DNA from: an uncultured Methylophilaceae bacterium
GTDB taxonomy: Bacteria > Pseudomonadota > Gammaproteobacteria > Burkholderiales > Methylophilaceae
Assembly (NCBI GenBank): GCA_903899965.1
Contig: CAIULB010000030.1
Span: 215,489 to 279,488 of the forward strand
Reading direction: 5' to 3'
Length of the DNA: 64,000 bases
The translations under genes and the position numbers were made by a program. Positions 29,157-39,052 of the stretch are shown piece by piece (positions within the stretch are counted from its first letter, which is position 1; each line of letters begins with the position of its first letter). Under the pieces are notes generated by a model that was given only the letters and a program-made list of their open reading frames with translations, had not been told where the DNA came from and did not search any database.

Positions 29157-29813
29157 TTACAAGTTTGCTTTGAGCCAAGCGCTTAAATCAGTGAATTGAT
29201 TAAAATGCGCCAAAGGCTCATGTGGCAACAAGCGCTCTAACGGGTGCGCACCATAAGTTACGCCTAAGCTAGCAACGTTAGCATTTTTTGCCATCTGCAA
29301 ATCAAAACTAGTATCGCCCACCATCAATGTGCGCTCAGGCGTTGCAGCCACCTCACCCATTAAATCTAAAATCATTTGCGGATGCGGTTTGGAGTAGCAC
29401 TCATCCACACAACGTGTTGCGACAAAGTGATGTGCAATACCACTATTCGCCAACGCCTTATTTAAGCCTCGACGGCCTTTGCCAGTTGCAACTGCAAGCG
29501 GTACGCCCTTATCAGTTAAATGTGCAATTGTTTCGGGTACGCCATCGAATAGCGGGATGTGATCTTCACCCAAGCCATAATAATAAGTGTAGCGACCTGT
29601 CAGCTCAGCTAATTGCGTATCGGGTATACGGCCAAATAAATCATAAACCGCCTCACGAAAGCCTAGGCCAATAATGCCACTTGCTGCAGCTTGTGTAGGT
29701 TCTGGCAAGCCAACTTCCACACTGCCCTTGCATATAGCATCTACAATCAATTGGGTAGAATTAGCCAAAGTGCCATCCCAATCAAAAATGATTAAATCGT
29801 AATTATTCCGCAT
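29157..29813 (-). CDS. HAD-IA phosphatase (phosphoglycolate phosphatase-like)
   Basis: 218 residues. HAD motif I IFDWDGTLANS is at residues 8-18. Motif II is VATGKGRRG, motif III is the Lys in YSKPHPQM, and motif IV is VGDTSFDLQMA. The helical cap between motifs I and II puts it in subfamily IA, as Gph and pyrophosphatase PpaX. The substrate is not fixed by the sequence. Nine bases separate it from rluC upstream and two from the Rieske gene downstream. Confidence 0.9.
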   Translation of the reverse strand: MRNNYDLIIFDWDGTLANSTQLIVDAICKGSVEVGLPEPTQAAASGIIGLGFREAVYDLFGRIPDTQLAELTGRYTYYYGLGEDHIPLFDGVPETIAHLTDKGVPLAVATGKGRRGLNKALANSGIAHHFVATRCVDECYSKPHPQMILDLMGEVAATPERTLMVGDTSFDLQMAKNANVASLGVTYGAHPLERLLPHEPLAHFNQFTDLSAWLKANL

Positions 29814-29822
29814 CTTGGTATT

Positions 29823-30824
29823 TTAGTTTTCTGAAGCGAGCTTTTGAAGGAATCTATCTAATTCTGGAGGTAACGGTGCAATGAGCTTGAGTTTTTCTGC
29901 TGTGAGCGGATGGCGAATATTGGTTTCTGCCGAATGTAAAAACATACGTTTTAAGCCACTCTTTTGAAGTGTTTTATTCAAAGCAAAATCACCATACTTG
30001 TCATCACCTGCAATCGGGAAGCCTAAATGCGCCAATTGCACACGCAACTGATGGGTGCGGCCTGTAATAAGCTGTGCTTCTAACAAGCTAAAATCACCAT
30101 AATGGGCTTTTAGATGAAAAATAGTCTCCGATGTTTGACCTTCATCTTCAGCCCTTGGGTCAGGACGTCCCGTCATAACGCTCACACGGCGCTCTCCGTT
30201 TTCAAGCAAGTACTTTTGTAGCGTTAAGGTGACATGTTTCTTTTTCTCTGTCCAACGACCTTTAACTAGGATGAAATAGCGCTTATCCATTTGATTACGA
30301 CGCATCGCTTCATGCAAGGAAACCAATGCTGAGCGTTTCTTACCCACCATCAGCACACCTGATGTTTCGCGGTCTAATCGATGCACAAGCTCCAAAAATT
30401 TAGCTTGAGGGCGCTCTAGCCTTAACTGTTCAATCACACCCTTACTCACACCACTACCGCCATGGACTGCCATACCTGCTGGCTTATCGAGCACAAGCAT
30501 TGCATCATCCTCAAAGACGATGCACTTCTCTAAACGGGCTGTGACTGGCTTTTGTTGTTCAACGTCAACTTGGGCAACTGTCGCGCGTATCGGCGGAATA
30601 CGCACCAAATCACCCATCACGAGTTTATAGGTAGCATCAATGCGTTTTTTGTTGACGCGTACTTCTCCACTACGAAGAATGCGATAAAGATGACTTTTAG
30701 GAACGCCTTTTAGCGTTTTGGTGAGGAAATTATCAATCCGTTGACCTTCACTTGCCTCATCAATTTCAAGCATTGCCGCGCTTGATTCACTAATTTCATT
30801 ACTTATTTTGCTTAAATTTGTCAT
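29823..30824 (-). CDS. rluC: 23S rRNA pseudouridine synthase RluC
   Basis: 333 residues. An N-terminal S4 RNA-binding domain (about 27-90, GQRIDNFLTKTLKGVPKSHLYR) is followed by the RluA-type synthase domain, with the catalytic Asp in ELVHRLDRETSGVLMV. It converts U955, U2504 and U2580 (E. coli numbering) of 23S rRNA. Divergent from rne across a 600-base gap, an arrangement also found in E. coli, where rluC and rne are likewise back to back. Confidence 0.94.
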   Translation of the reverse strand: MTNLSKISNEISESSAAMLEIDEASEGQRIDNFLTKTLKGVPKSHLYRILRSGEVRVNKKRIDATYKLVMGDLVRIPPIRATVAQVDVEQQKPVTARLEKCIVFEDDAMLVLDKPAGMAVHGGSGVSKGVIEQLRLERPQAKFLELVHRLDRETSGVLMVGKKRSALVSLHEAMRRNQMDKRYFILVKGRWTEKKKHVTLTLQKYLLENGERRVSVMTGRPDPRAEDEGQTSETIFHLKAHYGDFSLLEAQLITGRTHQLRVQLAHLGFPIAGDDKYGDFALNKTLQKSGLKRMFLHSAETNIRHPLTAEKLKLIAPLPPELDRFLQKLASEN

Positions 30825-31041
30825 CTCACCTATACTACGAAACTATTGAAGTAAATGCGCTCAGCGCTTCTTCAACGAATGAATTGAAAGTCTTAAAAGA
30901 TACCTTGGTTAATCTCGCTCGCCAAATAAAATAAGTAGCGATTTTATGTACTAAATATTAAAGCGCTCAAGCCGCTGCGGATGAATTGCAATACCTAGAG
31001 TATAAGCGATGGCGCGGCCTGGAAATGCTAGAACTTTGAAT

Positions 31042-31063
31042 TTTAGCTGATATGTCAGCTAAA
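31042..31063. other. Perfect 9-bp hairpin in the rluC-rne intergenic region
   Basis: TTTAGCTGA, a four-base TATG loop, then TCAGCTAAA. No T-run follows on either strand, so it is not a usual terminator. It could be an operator or part of the rne leader structure. Confidence 0.6.
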
Positions 31064-31397
31064 CCGAATCTAAATTAAAAAACAGAATAAAAGCAACACG
31101 GCTTAAAAAAACACAAAACGAGTTACTTCGTTAACAAATTCAATCTGATACAGATAAAAAATGTGCAGATTAAAGGTGAAAAACTTTCATAAAAAGAAAT
31201 CACCCACTGACAATGGCAAGGACAAAAGCCATAGAGAATGTAAGTTAGCAATGTAATTGATAAAGTGTTTAAATAGGCCCAAGCAAGTTTCTGACAGATT
31301 TACTGTGTAGTGTTAACAACACGCTGATTTATGGCATTAACCTACATATTCAAACCTAGCACTTCCACCTTGCTATTCACATAGCAACATCTGCAAC

Positions 31398-31414
31398 CCC
31401 GCTCTGAGCGCGGG
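31398..31414 (+). promoter_or_regulatory. Hairpin that covers the rne ribosome binding site
   Basis: CCCGC at 31398-31402 pairs with GCGGG at 31410-31414 across a seven-base loop. The 3' arm overlaps the GGGAG Shine-Dalgarno, which ends eight bases before the rne ATG. Folding would limit ribosome access. Confidence 0.55.
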
Positions 31415-31424
31415 AGTCAACACA

Positions 31425-33929
31425 ATGAAACGCATGTTATTTAACGCAACCCAGTCCGAAGAGCTGCGCGTTGCGATTGTCGATGGTCAACGTCTAATCG
31501 ACCTTGATATCGAATCTGCTGGTAAAGAACAACGTAAGAGCAATATTTACAAAGGCGTCATTACACGCATCGAGCCATCGCTTGAAGCTGCCTTTGTGAA
31601 TTACGGTACTGATAGACACGGCTTCTTGCCATTCAAAGAAGTCGCTCGCAGCTACTTCCAAAATGATGCTGAAGGTAGCCGTGCACGTATTCAGGACGTA
31701 CTTAAAGAAGGCCAAGAGCTGATCGTTCAGGTCGACAAAGACGAACGTGGCAACAAAGGCGCGGCCCTCACAACATTCATCTCACTTGCTGGTCGTTATT
31801 TGGTCTTAATGCCAAACAATCCACGTGGCGGTGGTGTTTCACGCCGCATTGAAGGCGAAGACCGTAACGAACTCCGTGACATCATGGCGCAATTAGAAGT
31901 GCCGAATGGCATGAGTATTATTGCGCGTACTGCGGGTATCGGCCGCAACTTAGAAGAGTTACAATGGGATTTAAGCTACCTACTTCAACTTTGGAATGCT
32001 GTAGAAGGTGCATCAACCATTCAAAACGCTCCTTTCTTGATTTACCAAGAAGGTAGCCTAGTGATCCGCGCGATTCGTGATTACTTCCAACCAGACATCG
32101 GTGAAATCCTCATCGACACACCTGACATCCATGAACAAGCTATTCAGTTCATGAACCACGTTATGCCTGGCCATGTTGCCCGCGTTAAGTTATACCAAGA
32201 CGAAACACCTTTATTCTCACGCTTCCAAATCGAACACCAAATCGAAACAGCATTCTCACGTGAAGTTCGCTTGCCATCAGGCGGCGCTATCGTGATTGAC
32301 CATACTGAAGCTTTGGTTTCTGTGGACGTGAACTCAGGCCGCTCTACTAAAGGTAGCGACATTGAGCACACCGCTTTCAACACCAACCTAGAAGCAGCTG
32401 AAGAGGTTGCACGCCAATTGCGTTTACGCGACTTAGGCGGCTTGGTAGTCATCGACTTTATCGATATGGAAAGCCAACGCAATCAACGTGACGTTGAAAA
32501 CCGCTTACGCGAAGCACTTCATTACGACCGTGCACGTGTTCAAACAGGCAAAATCTCTCGCTTTGGCTTGTTAGAGCTTTCACGTCAGCGCTTACGTCCA
32601 AGCTTGGGCGAAAGCAACCACATCCCTTGCCCACGTTGCCACGGCACTGGTCATATCCGCGGTATCGAATCAACAGCGCTTCACATCTTGCGTATTACAC
32701 AAGAAGAAGCCATGAAAGAAAATAGCAAAGCAATTCAGGTTCAATTACCTGTTGAAGCGGCAACTTTCTTGCTCAATGAAAAACGTGCTGACATTCATAA
32801 AATCGAACAACGCACTGGCGTTGAGGTTGTGTTGATTCCGAACATCCACTTGGAAACACCTAACTACACTATCACTCGCATTAAGAGCGATGACAGTGCA
32901 GAAGATGGTCCACGTAGCTATCAAATGGTAGAAATGCCAACTGAAGAAGAAGTACATAACCACGCTGCGCCAGAAGTGAAGGCAGTGAAACAAGTAGCAG
33001 CAGTGAGAGGCATCACCCCTTCTGCACCAGCTCCTATCAGCGTAGAAAAAGTTGAAAAAGGCGTTTCACTCTTAACGCGCATTACAAATTGGTTAGGTTC
33101 ACTCACTAAGAAAGAAGCACCAAAAGCTGAAACACGTGAGCACAACGGTCGTCGCGACAACAATCGCAACCGTAACCGCAATCGCAACCGTAATGAGCGT
33201 GGTGACCGTCCAGATCGTGGCAATCAAGCTGAGCGCAACAACCAGGGCGCTCAAAACAATCAAGGCGAGCGTCAACAACGTCCACAGCAACAACCTAGAC
33301 CGCAGCAAGTTGCTCAAAACAACCAAGCTGAGGGCATACAAGGCGAACAAAACAACGAACAACGCGAAGGTCGTAACCGCCGTAGCCGCAATGGTCGTCG
33401 TGACCGTGGTCCTCGCCAAGAGCGTCCAGCTGGCGAACGTCCATTCATTGAAAATGAACAACTTCCAGATGCGAACAATGCTCCAGCAACCACACCTGTT
33501 GCTGAAACAGTAAAGCCTGTTCAAGCGACTAAAGCTGAGGCACCTAAGGTTGAAGCTGTAAAAGGTGAATCGATTGAAGTGGTCACAACAAAACCAGCTC
33601 AAGCAGAAAAACCTGCTAAAGCGGTAAAAGTGCCAAAAGAAGAAGTCACTTCTCCAGCTTTTACAGAAGCCCAAGCTAGTGAAGAAAAATCAGCGAAAGC
33701 CGTTGCTGATAAAAAAGCAAAACCAGCGCGTAAACCTGCAGCGAAAGCAAAACCTGTCGATTTAGCGGCAAGTGGTTTGCAATTGGTTGAAACAAAGGCA
33801 GAGACTAAAGCAGCAGTAGTTGCTGAAGCAGAAGCCCCTAAGAAACCCCGTAAAACTGCTGCATGGCAAAAGAAAGCTGACGAAGCTGCAAAAGATGAGC
33901 CCTTAGTCATCGTTCAAACGCTGAAGTAA
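31425..33929 (+). CDS. rne: Ribonuclease E
   Basis: 834 residues. The catalytic half starts with [21 protein letters not shown] and contains an S1 domain (about 35-120). The DNase-I-like metal site is in [21 protein letters not shown], and the zinc link CPRCHGTGH (about residue 404) joins protomers. From about residue 520 the tail is disordered: an Arg/Asn-rich block of NR repeats, Gln-rich segments, and a Lys/Ala/Pro/Glu-rich end. Such tails bind RNA and degradosome partners in other species. RNase E starts mRNA decay and matures rRNA and tRNA. Expression is probably autoregulated through the long leader. Confidence 0.97.
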   Translation: MKRMLFNATQSEELRVAIVDGQRLIDLDIESAGKEQRKSNIYKGVITRIEPSLEAAFVNYGTDRHGFLPFKEVARSYFQNDAEGSRARIQDVLKEGQELIVQVDKDERGNKGAALTTFISLAGRYLVLMPNNPRGGGVSRRIEGEDRNELRDIMAQLEVPNGMSIIARTAGIGRNLEELQWDLSYLLQLWNAVEGASTIQNAPFLIYQEGSLVIRAIRDYFQPDIGEILIDTPDIHEQAIQFMNHVMPGHVARVKLYQDETPLFSRFQIEHQIETAFSREVRLPSGGAIVIDHTEALVSVDVNSGRSTKGSDIEHTAFNTNLEAAEEVARQLRLRDLGGLVVIDFIDMESQRNQRDVENRLREALHYDRARVQTGKISRFGLLELSRQRLRPSLGESNHIPCPRCHGTGHIRGIESTALHILRITQEEAMKENSKAIQVQLPVEAATFLLNEKRADIHKIEQRTGVEVVLIPNIHLETPNYTITRIKSDDSAEDGPRSYQMVEMPTEEEVHNHAAPEVKAVKQVAAVRGITPSAPAPISVEKVEKGVSLLTRITNWLGSLTKKEAPKAETREHNGRRDNNRNRNRNRNRNERGDRPDRGNQAERNNQGAQNNQGERQQRPQQQPRPQQVAQNNQAEGIQGEQNNEQREGRNRRSRNGRRDRGPRQERPAGERPFIENEQLPDANNAPATTPVAETVKPVQATKAEAPKVEAVKGESIEVVTTKPAQAEKPAKAVKVPKEEVTSPAFTEAQASEEKSAKAVADKKAKPARKPAAKAKPVDLAASGLQLVETKAETKAAVVAEAEAPKKPRKTAAWQKKADEAAKDEPLVIVQTLK

Positions 33930-33950
33930 TCAGCAATTTGTTAAAACAAA

Positions 33951-33978
33951 AGCCCCGATTAAATCGGGGCTTTTTTAT
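33951..33978. terminator. Rho-independent terminator of rne
   Basis: AGCCCCGAT (33951-33959) pairs with ATCGGGGCT (33963-33971) over a three-base loop and runs into seven T residues. A-rich sequence on the left side gives a U tract on the other strand too, so it may also end the convergent uvrB transcript. Confidence 0.93.
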
Positions 33979-33992
33979 TGCTTTCATACTAG

Positions 33993-36026
33993 TTAAGTTA
34001 AGTCATCCACATTGGCGCCGTAGAATTTCTCTTTAAGCTTTTTGAGCTGATCTCTAAAGTCTGCAGCCTTCTCAAACTCAAGGTTTTTCGCACTATCATG
34101 CATTGCTTTTTCTAAGCGCTTCATTTCTTTAAGCAGTTGCTTCTCGCTTAGCACATCGTAATTGGCTTGATCTTGCGCAGCTTTACGTTCGCGCTCAGCG
34201 TCATCTTTATCGTACACGCCATCAATAATGTCTTTAATGCGCTTCACCACACCCTTAGGGATAATGCCATGCTCAAGGTTAAATGCAATTTGCTTGGTTC
34301 GGCGACGCTCAGTTTCATCCATGGCAAGTTTCATGGATCGCGTAATTCTATTCGCGTAGAAGATGACCTTGCCATTAAGATTACGCGCAGCACGACCAGC
34401 TGTTTGAATCAGCGAACGCTCTGAACGTAAAAAGCCCTCTTTGTCAGCATCCAATACTGCGACCAAGGAGACCTCAGGAATATCCAAACCTTCACGTAGC
34501 AAGTTAATACCGACGAGCACATCAAACTCGCCTAAACGCAAATCACGAATAATCTCCACACGTTCAACCGTATCAATATCCGAATGCAAATAGCGTACTT
34601 TGACGCCATGCTCGCTCAGATAGTCAGATAAGTCCTCAGACATACGTTTTGTTAATGTGGTGGCTAAAACACGCTCACCGACGACCACACGCAATTTAAT
34701 CTCCGAAAGCAGGTCATCGACTTGGGTATCAGCCGGCTTCACAATAATCTCAGGGTCAACCAAGCCAGTTGGTCTTGCCACCTGCTCAACCACTTGCTGT
34801 TGATGATTAGCTTCATACTCCGCAGGCGTCGCCGAAACAAACACCGTTTGACGCATAATTTGCTCAAACTCTTCAAACTTCAGCGGACGATTATCCAAGG
34901 CTGAAGGTAATCGGAAGCCATAATCCACCAAATTTTCTTTACGTGACCTATCACCCTTATACATCGCGCCAATCTGGGGCACGGTAACGTGGCTTTCATC
35001 CATAATCATGATGGCGTTTTTAGGGAGATAATCAATCAATGTTGGCGGTGGGTCACCAGGGCCGCGGCCTGATAAATGACGTGAGTAATTCTCAATACCT
35101 TTACAGAAGCCAATCTCATTAAGCATTTCCAAATCAAAGCGTGTGCGCTGCTCAATACGCTGCGCCTCCACCAACTTACCCTCTTTAATGTAAAAATCCA
35201 CACGGCTTTTAAGTTCGTGCTTAATCTTTTCCATAGCGCGAACTGTCGTCTCACGTGGCGTTACATAATGGCTGGAAGGATAAATGGTATAACGTGCAAT
35301 CTTATTAAACATCTGCCCTGTGAGCGGATCGAATAAAGTAATGGTTTCTACTTCATCATCAAATAAAGAAATACGTACCGCGGTTTCACTGTTTTCTGCT
35401 GGGAACACATCAATCACATCGCCACGTACTCGAAAGCAGCCACGAGAGAAATCAAAGTCGTTACGGTCATATTGCATACCAACCAAACGCAATATCGCAT
35501 CGCGCTGGCTCATCTTCTTACCTTGTTCAAGGTGCAAGACCATCCCGTGATAATCTACTGGGTCGCCGATACCGTAAATCGCAGAAACGGAAGCCACAAT
35601 AATTGCATCGTCACGCTCTAATAAAGCCTTAGTCGCAGAAAGCCGCATCTGCTCGATGTGCTCGTTAATGCTCGAATCTTTCTCGATAAACAAATCACGT
35701 GACGGCACATAAGCTTCAGGCTGATAGTAATCGTAGTAAGAAACGAAGTACTCCACCGCATTATTAGGAAAGAACTCGCGGAATTCAGAATAAAGCTGAG
35801 CGGCTAGCGTCTTGTTTGGCGCCATGACAATGGCTGGGCGTCCTGTACGCGCAATCACATTAGCCATGGTGTAGGTTTTACCAGAGCCCGTAACGCCAAG
35901 CAGAGTTTGATACTTCATCCCTGCCTCAATCCCCGCAGTAAGCTTATCAATCGCCTGTGGTTGGTCCCCCGCTGGAGGAAAAGGCTGATGAAGCTGATAT
36001 TTACTATTGGGAAACGTAACAATCAA
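33993..36026 (-). CDS. uvrB: Excinuclease ABC subunit B
   Basis: 677 residues with all UvrB landmarks: Walker [11 protein letters not shown] near residue 45, the beta-hairpin region [13 protein letters not shown] that clamps damaged DNA, and helicase motifs including DESHVTVPQ and AGRAARN. The C-terminal UVR motif (about 635-670) contacts UvrC. It loads onto DNA damage with UvrA and recruits UvrC for incision. Single gene, convergent with rne and divergent from the protease gene. No LexA-like box is evident upstream. Confidence 0.97.
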   Translation of the reverse strand: MIVTFPNSKYQLHQPFPPAGDQPQAIDKLTAGIEAGMKYQTLLGVTGSGKTYTMANVIARTGRPAIVMAPNKTLAAQLYSEFREFFPNNAVEYFVSYYDYYQPEAYVPSRDLFIEKDSSINEHIEQMRLSATKALLERDDAIIVASVSAIYGIGDPVDYHGMVLHLEQGKKMSQRDAILRLVGMQYDRNDFDFSRGCFRVRGDVIDVFPAENSETAVRISLFDDEVETITLFDPLTGQMFNKIARYTIYPSSHYVTPRETTVRAMEKIKHELKSRVDFYIKEGKLVEAQRIEQRTRFDLEMLNEIGFCKGIENYSRHLSGRGPGDPPPTLIDYLPKNAIMIMDESHVTVPQIGAMYKGDRSRKENLVDYGFRLPSALDNRPLKFEEFEQIMRQTVFVSATPAEYEANHQQQVVEQVARPTGLVDPEIIVKPADTQVDDLLSEIKLRVVVGERVLATTLTKRMSEDLSDYLSEHGVKVRYLHSDIDTVERVEIIRDLRLGEFDVLVGINLLREGLDIPEVSLVAVLDADKEGFLRSERSLIQTAGRAARNLNGKVIFYANRITRSMKLAMDETERRRTKQIAFNLEHGIIPKGVVKRIKDIIDGVYDKDDAERERKAAQDQANYDVLSEKQLLKEMKRLEKAMHDSAKNLEFEKAADFRDQLKKLKEKFYGANVDDLT

Positions 36027-36153
36027 TTGCGGGCACCTTTTATGAATAATGCTATTTTAACAGGCGTAGAACTTTATACTGTGTTCTTGGTCAAGGAATG
36101 AGGCATATAAATTCGCCTCAAGATAAAAAACAATAAATCCATTGGAGCATGAC

Positions 36154-37191
36154 ATGCGTAACCTCAAAATTGCTTTAAGTGTAACGGCCTTCCTGATGAC
36201 TGGATTTACACCAATCGCACAAGCCTTTGACAAAGAAAAACTGCTAGGTTCATTTTTCTCTATCGTCATGATACGTGGCTACAACCCTGATGGGAGCTTG
36301 GCCTATGGTTCAGGTGTGATTGTGGCGCAAAACAAGGTGCTCACTAATTGTCATATCTTTAGACAAACAAAAGAGCCTTGGATTTCACGCGGCGAAGACA
36401 GCTTTACTATCGCTTCCATCCAAGCAGATCGTTATCACGATTTGTGCCTCATCACTGCAGATAGCTTACCATTTCCGCCAGCGGTCATCGGTTCAGTCAA
36501 TGACATGAAAAAAGGCGAGGAAATTGTCGCCATCGGCCATTCAAGTGCGTCCCCTGCCCCAATCACCTCATTTGGCGCATTAAAAGCCGCTTATCCATTT
36601 GAAGGTGCAAACATCATTCGTAGTACAGCTCGCTTTGCCATGGGCGCCAGCGGCAGTGGCCTATTTGATGGTCAAGGCCGCTTAATTGGTATTAACACAT
36701 TCAAAACACCTGGTCGCAATGCTTACTTTTACGCCTTGCCGGTGGAATGGTTAGCCTCACTTGAGAAACAACCGGCTGAGACTCAATACCCAATTGATGG
36801 CAAAACATTCTGGGAAGAAGATGATGCGAACAAACCACTCTTTATGCAGATGGCTGAGCCTGAAATTCAAGAAGAATGGCCTCGATTACTTGGAATTGCT
36901 CAAAAATGGATTAAAAAAGAACCAAACAACACTGAAGCTTGGTTTGAGCTTGGCGTGGCGCAAGAACATAGTGACCAAAAAACAGATGCTGAGCAATCAT
37001 ACCGCCATGCCTTAATGCTTAGTCAAGGCAATATAGACGCCATGTTTAGACTAGGTGTAATGGCCGCAGAGAAAGGCAATATTGCAGAAGTGCAAGCCAT
37101 GAAAGTTGCTATTGGCAATATTGATCCTGACACGGCTGAAGAATTCAACACTGCAATTACCTGCGACGAAAAGTGTAAAAAACGCCGCTAA
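36154..37191 (+). CDS. Secreted trypsin-like serine protease with C-terminal TPR
   Basis: 345 residues. A signal peptide (MRNLKIALSVTAFLMTG, cut near AQA) leads into a trypsin-like fold. The catalytic triad can be read as His in LTNCHIF, Asp in YHDLCLI and Ser in GASGSGLFDGQG. The last 110 residues contain two TPR-like helical hairpins (EAWFELGVAQEHSDQ, DAMFRLGVMAAEKGN). This is a HtrA-like protease core with TPRs in place of PDZ domains, probably periplasmic. An in-frame TTG at 36142 exists, but the ATG at 36154 has a GGAG seven bases upstream and starts directly at the signal peptide. Confidence 0.83.
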   Translation: MRNLKIALSVTAFLMTGFTPIAQAFDKEKLLGSFFSIVMIRGYNPDGSLAYGSGVIVAQNKVLTNCHIFRQTKEPWISRGEDSFTIASIQADRYHDLCLITADSLPFPPAVIGSVNDMKKGEEIVAIGHSSASPAPITSFGALKAAYPFEGANIIRSTARFAMGASGSGLFDGQGRLIGINTFKTPGRNAYFYALPVEWLASLEKQPAETQYPIDGKTFWEEDDANKPLFMQMAEPEIQEEWPRLLGIAQKWIKKEPNNTEAWFELGVAQEHSDQKTDAEQSYRHALMLSQGNIDAMFRLGVMAAEKGNIAEVQAMKVAIGNIDPDTAEEFNTAITCDEKCKKRR

Positions 37192-37301
37192 TTGTTTAAA
37201 AGTGTAATAAGCACGCAATATTAGGGTGTTGCTGGTTTCAAGAGGACGGGTTTTTGAGTAAAATCACCTTTTAGCTCATATTTAAGCTCAAGGACGTCAT
37301 T

Positions 37302-38513
37302 TTGGAACAAGCAGCGCAGTCTATTCTTTCTCAACGTGTTCAAGCCATCAAAGAGTCTCCAACCCTTGCAGTCACAGCACGTGCAGCCAAATTAAAATCT
37401 GAAGGTAAAGATATTATTGGCCTTGGTGCTGGCGAGCCAGATTTCGATACTCCTCAACACATCAAAGATGCGGCTAAACAAGCCATTGATAGCGGCTTTA
37501 CTAAATACACGCCTGTTGCAGGCATTCCTGGCTTAAAGAAAGCCATCGTTGCAAAATTCAAAAATCAAAACGGTTTTGATTACACAGAAAAAGAAGTCAT
37601 TGTTGGCGTCGGTGGCAAACAATGCATATTCAACCTTGCTTTAGCTGTCTTAAACCATGGTGACGAAGTCATCGTTCCTGCGCCTTACTGGGTTTCATAT
37701 GCAGATATCGCGTTAGTGGCTGGCGCTAAGCCTGTCATTATCGAATGTGGCATTGAGCAAGGCTTTAAGCTATTGCCAGCACAGTTAGAAGCGGCGATTA
37801 CGCCCAAAACCAAATTATTCATGATTAACTCACCTTCTAATCCAACTGGCGCGGTTTACACGCTAGAAGAGTTAAAAGCCTTAGGTGAAGTGTTAAAACG
37901 TCATCCACACGTATTGGTGGCAACCGATGATATGTACGAGCACGTGAACCTCACAGGTAAAAAGTTCTACAACATCCTCAATGCAACACCAGAATTAAAA
38001 CCACGTTGCATCGTACTCAACGGTGTTTCAAAAGCTTACTCAATGACAGGCTGGCGTATCGGCTATGCCGCCGGCCCTGCTTACATTATTAAAGCGATGG
38101 AAATCTTACAATCGCAATCAACCTCGAACCCAACCTCAATCTCACAAGTGGCTGCACAAGCTGCTTTGGATGGCCCACAAGAATGTATTGAGCCTATGGT
38201 GAAAGCATTTATTGAGCGCCATGAGTATGTGGTGGACCGCTTCAATAAAATGCGTGGTTTGAAGTGTATTAAAGCAGGCGGCGCCTTCTACGCATTCCCT
38301 GATGCGAGAGATGCCATTAACAACCTGCACATAGAAGGCAAAATTAAAGAAGCGAATGACATGGCGCTTTCAGAATATTTGCTTGAGCAAGTAGGCGTAG
38401 CGGTTGTACCTGGCTCTGCTTTCGGCGCAGAAGGTTACTTCCGCATTTCGTTCGCAACATCGATGGACAACCTCAGAAACGCATTAGACCGTATTGAAAA
38501 AGCGCTAGCGTAA
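37302..38513 (+). CDS. Aspartate aminotransferase (class I, AspC/AatA type)
   Basis: 403 residues, fold-type I PLP enzyme of the Igamma branch. Seen: GAGEPDFDTPQHIK, the NSPSNPTGAVY loop, and the PLP lysine in VLNGVSKAYSMTGWRIGYAAG. Such enzymes move amino groups between aspartate and 2-oxoglutarate and in some species also act on prephenate. The start is a TTG at 37302, supported by AAGGA eight bases upstream and by the family N-terminus soon after it. It stands alone with its own 110-base upstream region. Confidence 0.9.
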   Translation: MEQAAQSILSQRVQAIKESPTLAVTARAAKLKSEGKDIIGLGAGEPDFDTPQHIKDAAKQAIDSGFTKYTPVAGIPGLKKAIVAKFKNQNGFDYTEKEVIVGVGGKQCIFNLALAVLNHGDEVIVPAPYWVSYADIALVAGAKPVIIECGIEQGFKLLPAQLEAAITPKTKLFMINSPSNPTGAVYTLEELKALGEVLKRHPHVLVATDDMYEHVNLTGKKFYNILNATPELKPRCIVLNGVSKAYSMTGWRIGYAAGPAYIIKAMEILQSQSTSNPTSISQVAAQAALDGPQECIEPMVKAFIERHEYVVDRFNKMRGLKCIKAGGAFYAFPDARDAINNLHIEGKIKEANDMALSEYLLEQVGVAVVPGSAFGAEGYFRISFATSMDNLRNALDRIEKALA

Positions 38514-38562
38514 TAATAAAGAACGCTAATTTTCTGAAAATACGGAATGAATTGATGAAACA

Positions 38563-38583
38563 TTAAGTCTTTTAAAGACTTAA
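38563..38583. other. 21-base perfect hairpin between the aminotransferase gene and msrB
   Basis: TTAAGTCTT, loop TTA, then AAGACTTAA, followed on the plus strand by an A-run rather than a T-run. It is therefore a poor terminator for the aminotransferase gene. It lies 25 bases upstream of msrB and may be an operator or mRNA structure. Confidence 0.5.
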
Positions 38584-38608
38584 AAAAATAAACATCAGGA
38601 ATATTGAA

Positions 38609-39052
38609 ATGCTCACTTGGGAAAGTATTCAGAAGTTAGTCAGCGAAGGCAATTTAACCCCAGAAAAACGCCTCGTAAAAACGGGCGCGCAATGGAAACA
38701 GTTGCTTTCTGACGATGTTTATCATGTCACCCGTAATGCTGGCACAGAGCGTCCATTCAGCTCACCCATGTGCACCCATTTTGAAGCAGGTATTTATGCT
38801 TGCGCCTGTTGTGACACCCTACTTTTTGATTCAACTGAAAAATTCGATTCAGGCACTGGCTGGCCATCATTTACCCAGCCAATCAAAGCAAATGCTGTTG
38901 CCTACTATTTAGATGATAGCCTCGATAGAAGCCGTATAGAGATTACCTGCAACACTTGCGATGCGCACTTAGGCCATGTGTTCCCTGATGGCCCAGCACC
39001 TAGCAAATTGCGCTACTGTGTGAACGCACTCTCATTGCAACGAAAAAGCTAG
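38609..39052 (+). CDS. msrB: Peptide-methionine (R)-S-oxide reductase
   Basis: 147 residues. MsrB reduces the R form of methionine sulfoxide in proteins. Two CxxC zinc pairs are present (CACC and CNTC), with the GTGWPSF substrate loop and the catalytic Cys in RYCVNALSL. A CAGGA sequence lies upstream of the ATG. The stop overlaps the stop of the convergent ovoB by four bases (CTAG). Proximity to ovothiol genes makes this a small oxidative-stress neighbourhood, though they are on opposite strands. Confidence 0.96.
   Translation: MLTWESIQKLVSEGNLTPEKRLVKTGAQWKQLLSDDVYHVTRNAGTERPFSSPMCTHFEAGIYACACCDTLLFDSTEKFDSGTGWPSFTQPIKANAVAYYLDDSLDRSRIEITCNTCDAHLGHVFPDGPAPSKLRYCVNALSLQRKS

Larger units (their letters stand above)
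30825..31424. promoter_or_regulatory. Long intergenic region and probable rne leader
   Basis: This 600-base gene-free stretch lies between divergent rluC and rne. No convincing coding frame is seen. It is AT-rich with many A-runs in its centre, suiting an unstructured, RNase E-accessible leader. Two hairpins stand out and are listed separately (31042-31063 and 31398-31414). In E. coli the rne transcript has a 361-base leader through which RNase E represses its own mRNA. A similar autoregulatory leader is inferred here. No consensus promoter could be placed with confidence. Confidence 0.6.

Noticed and set aside
33099..33674. Long open frame antisense to the end of rne
   Set aside because: It is the mirror of the biased Arg/Asn/Gln codons of the RNase E tail and has no ribosome site or family resemblance.
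36027..36153. LexA box upstream of uvrB
   Set aside because: A CTGT occurs but no CTGT-N8-ACAG match or close variant is present in the intergenic region.
38563..38583. Rho-independent terminator for the aminotransferase gene
   Set aside because: The hairpin is perfect but an A-run, not a T-run, follows on the coding strand.
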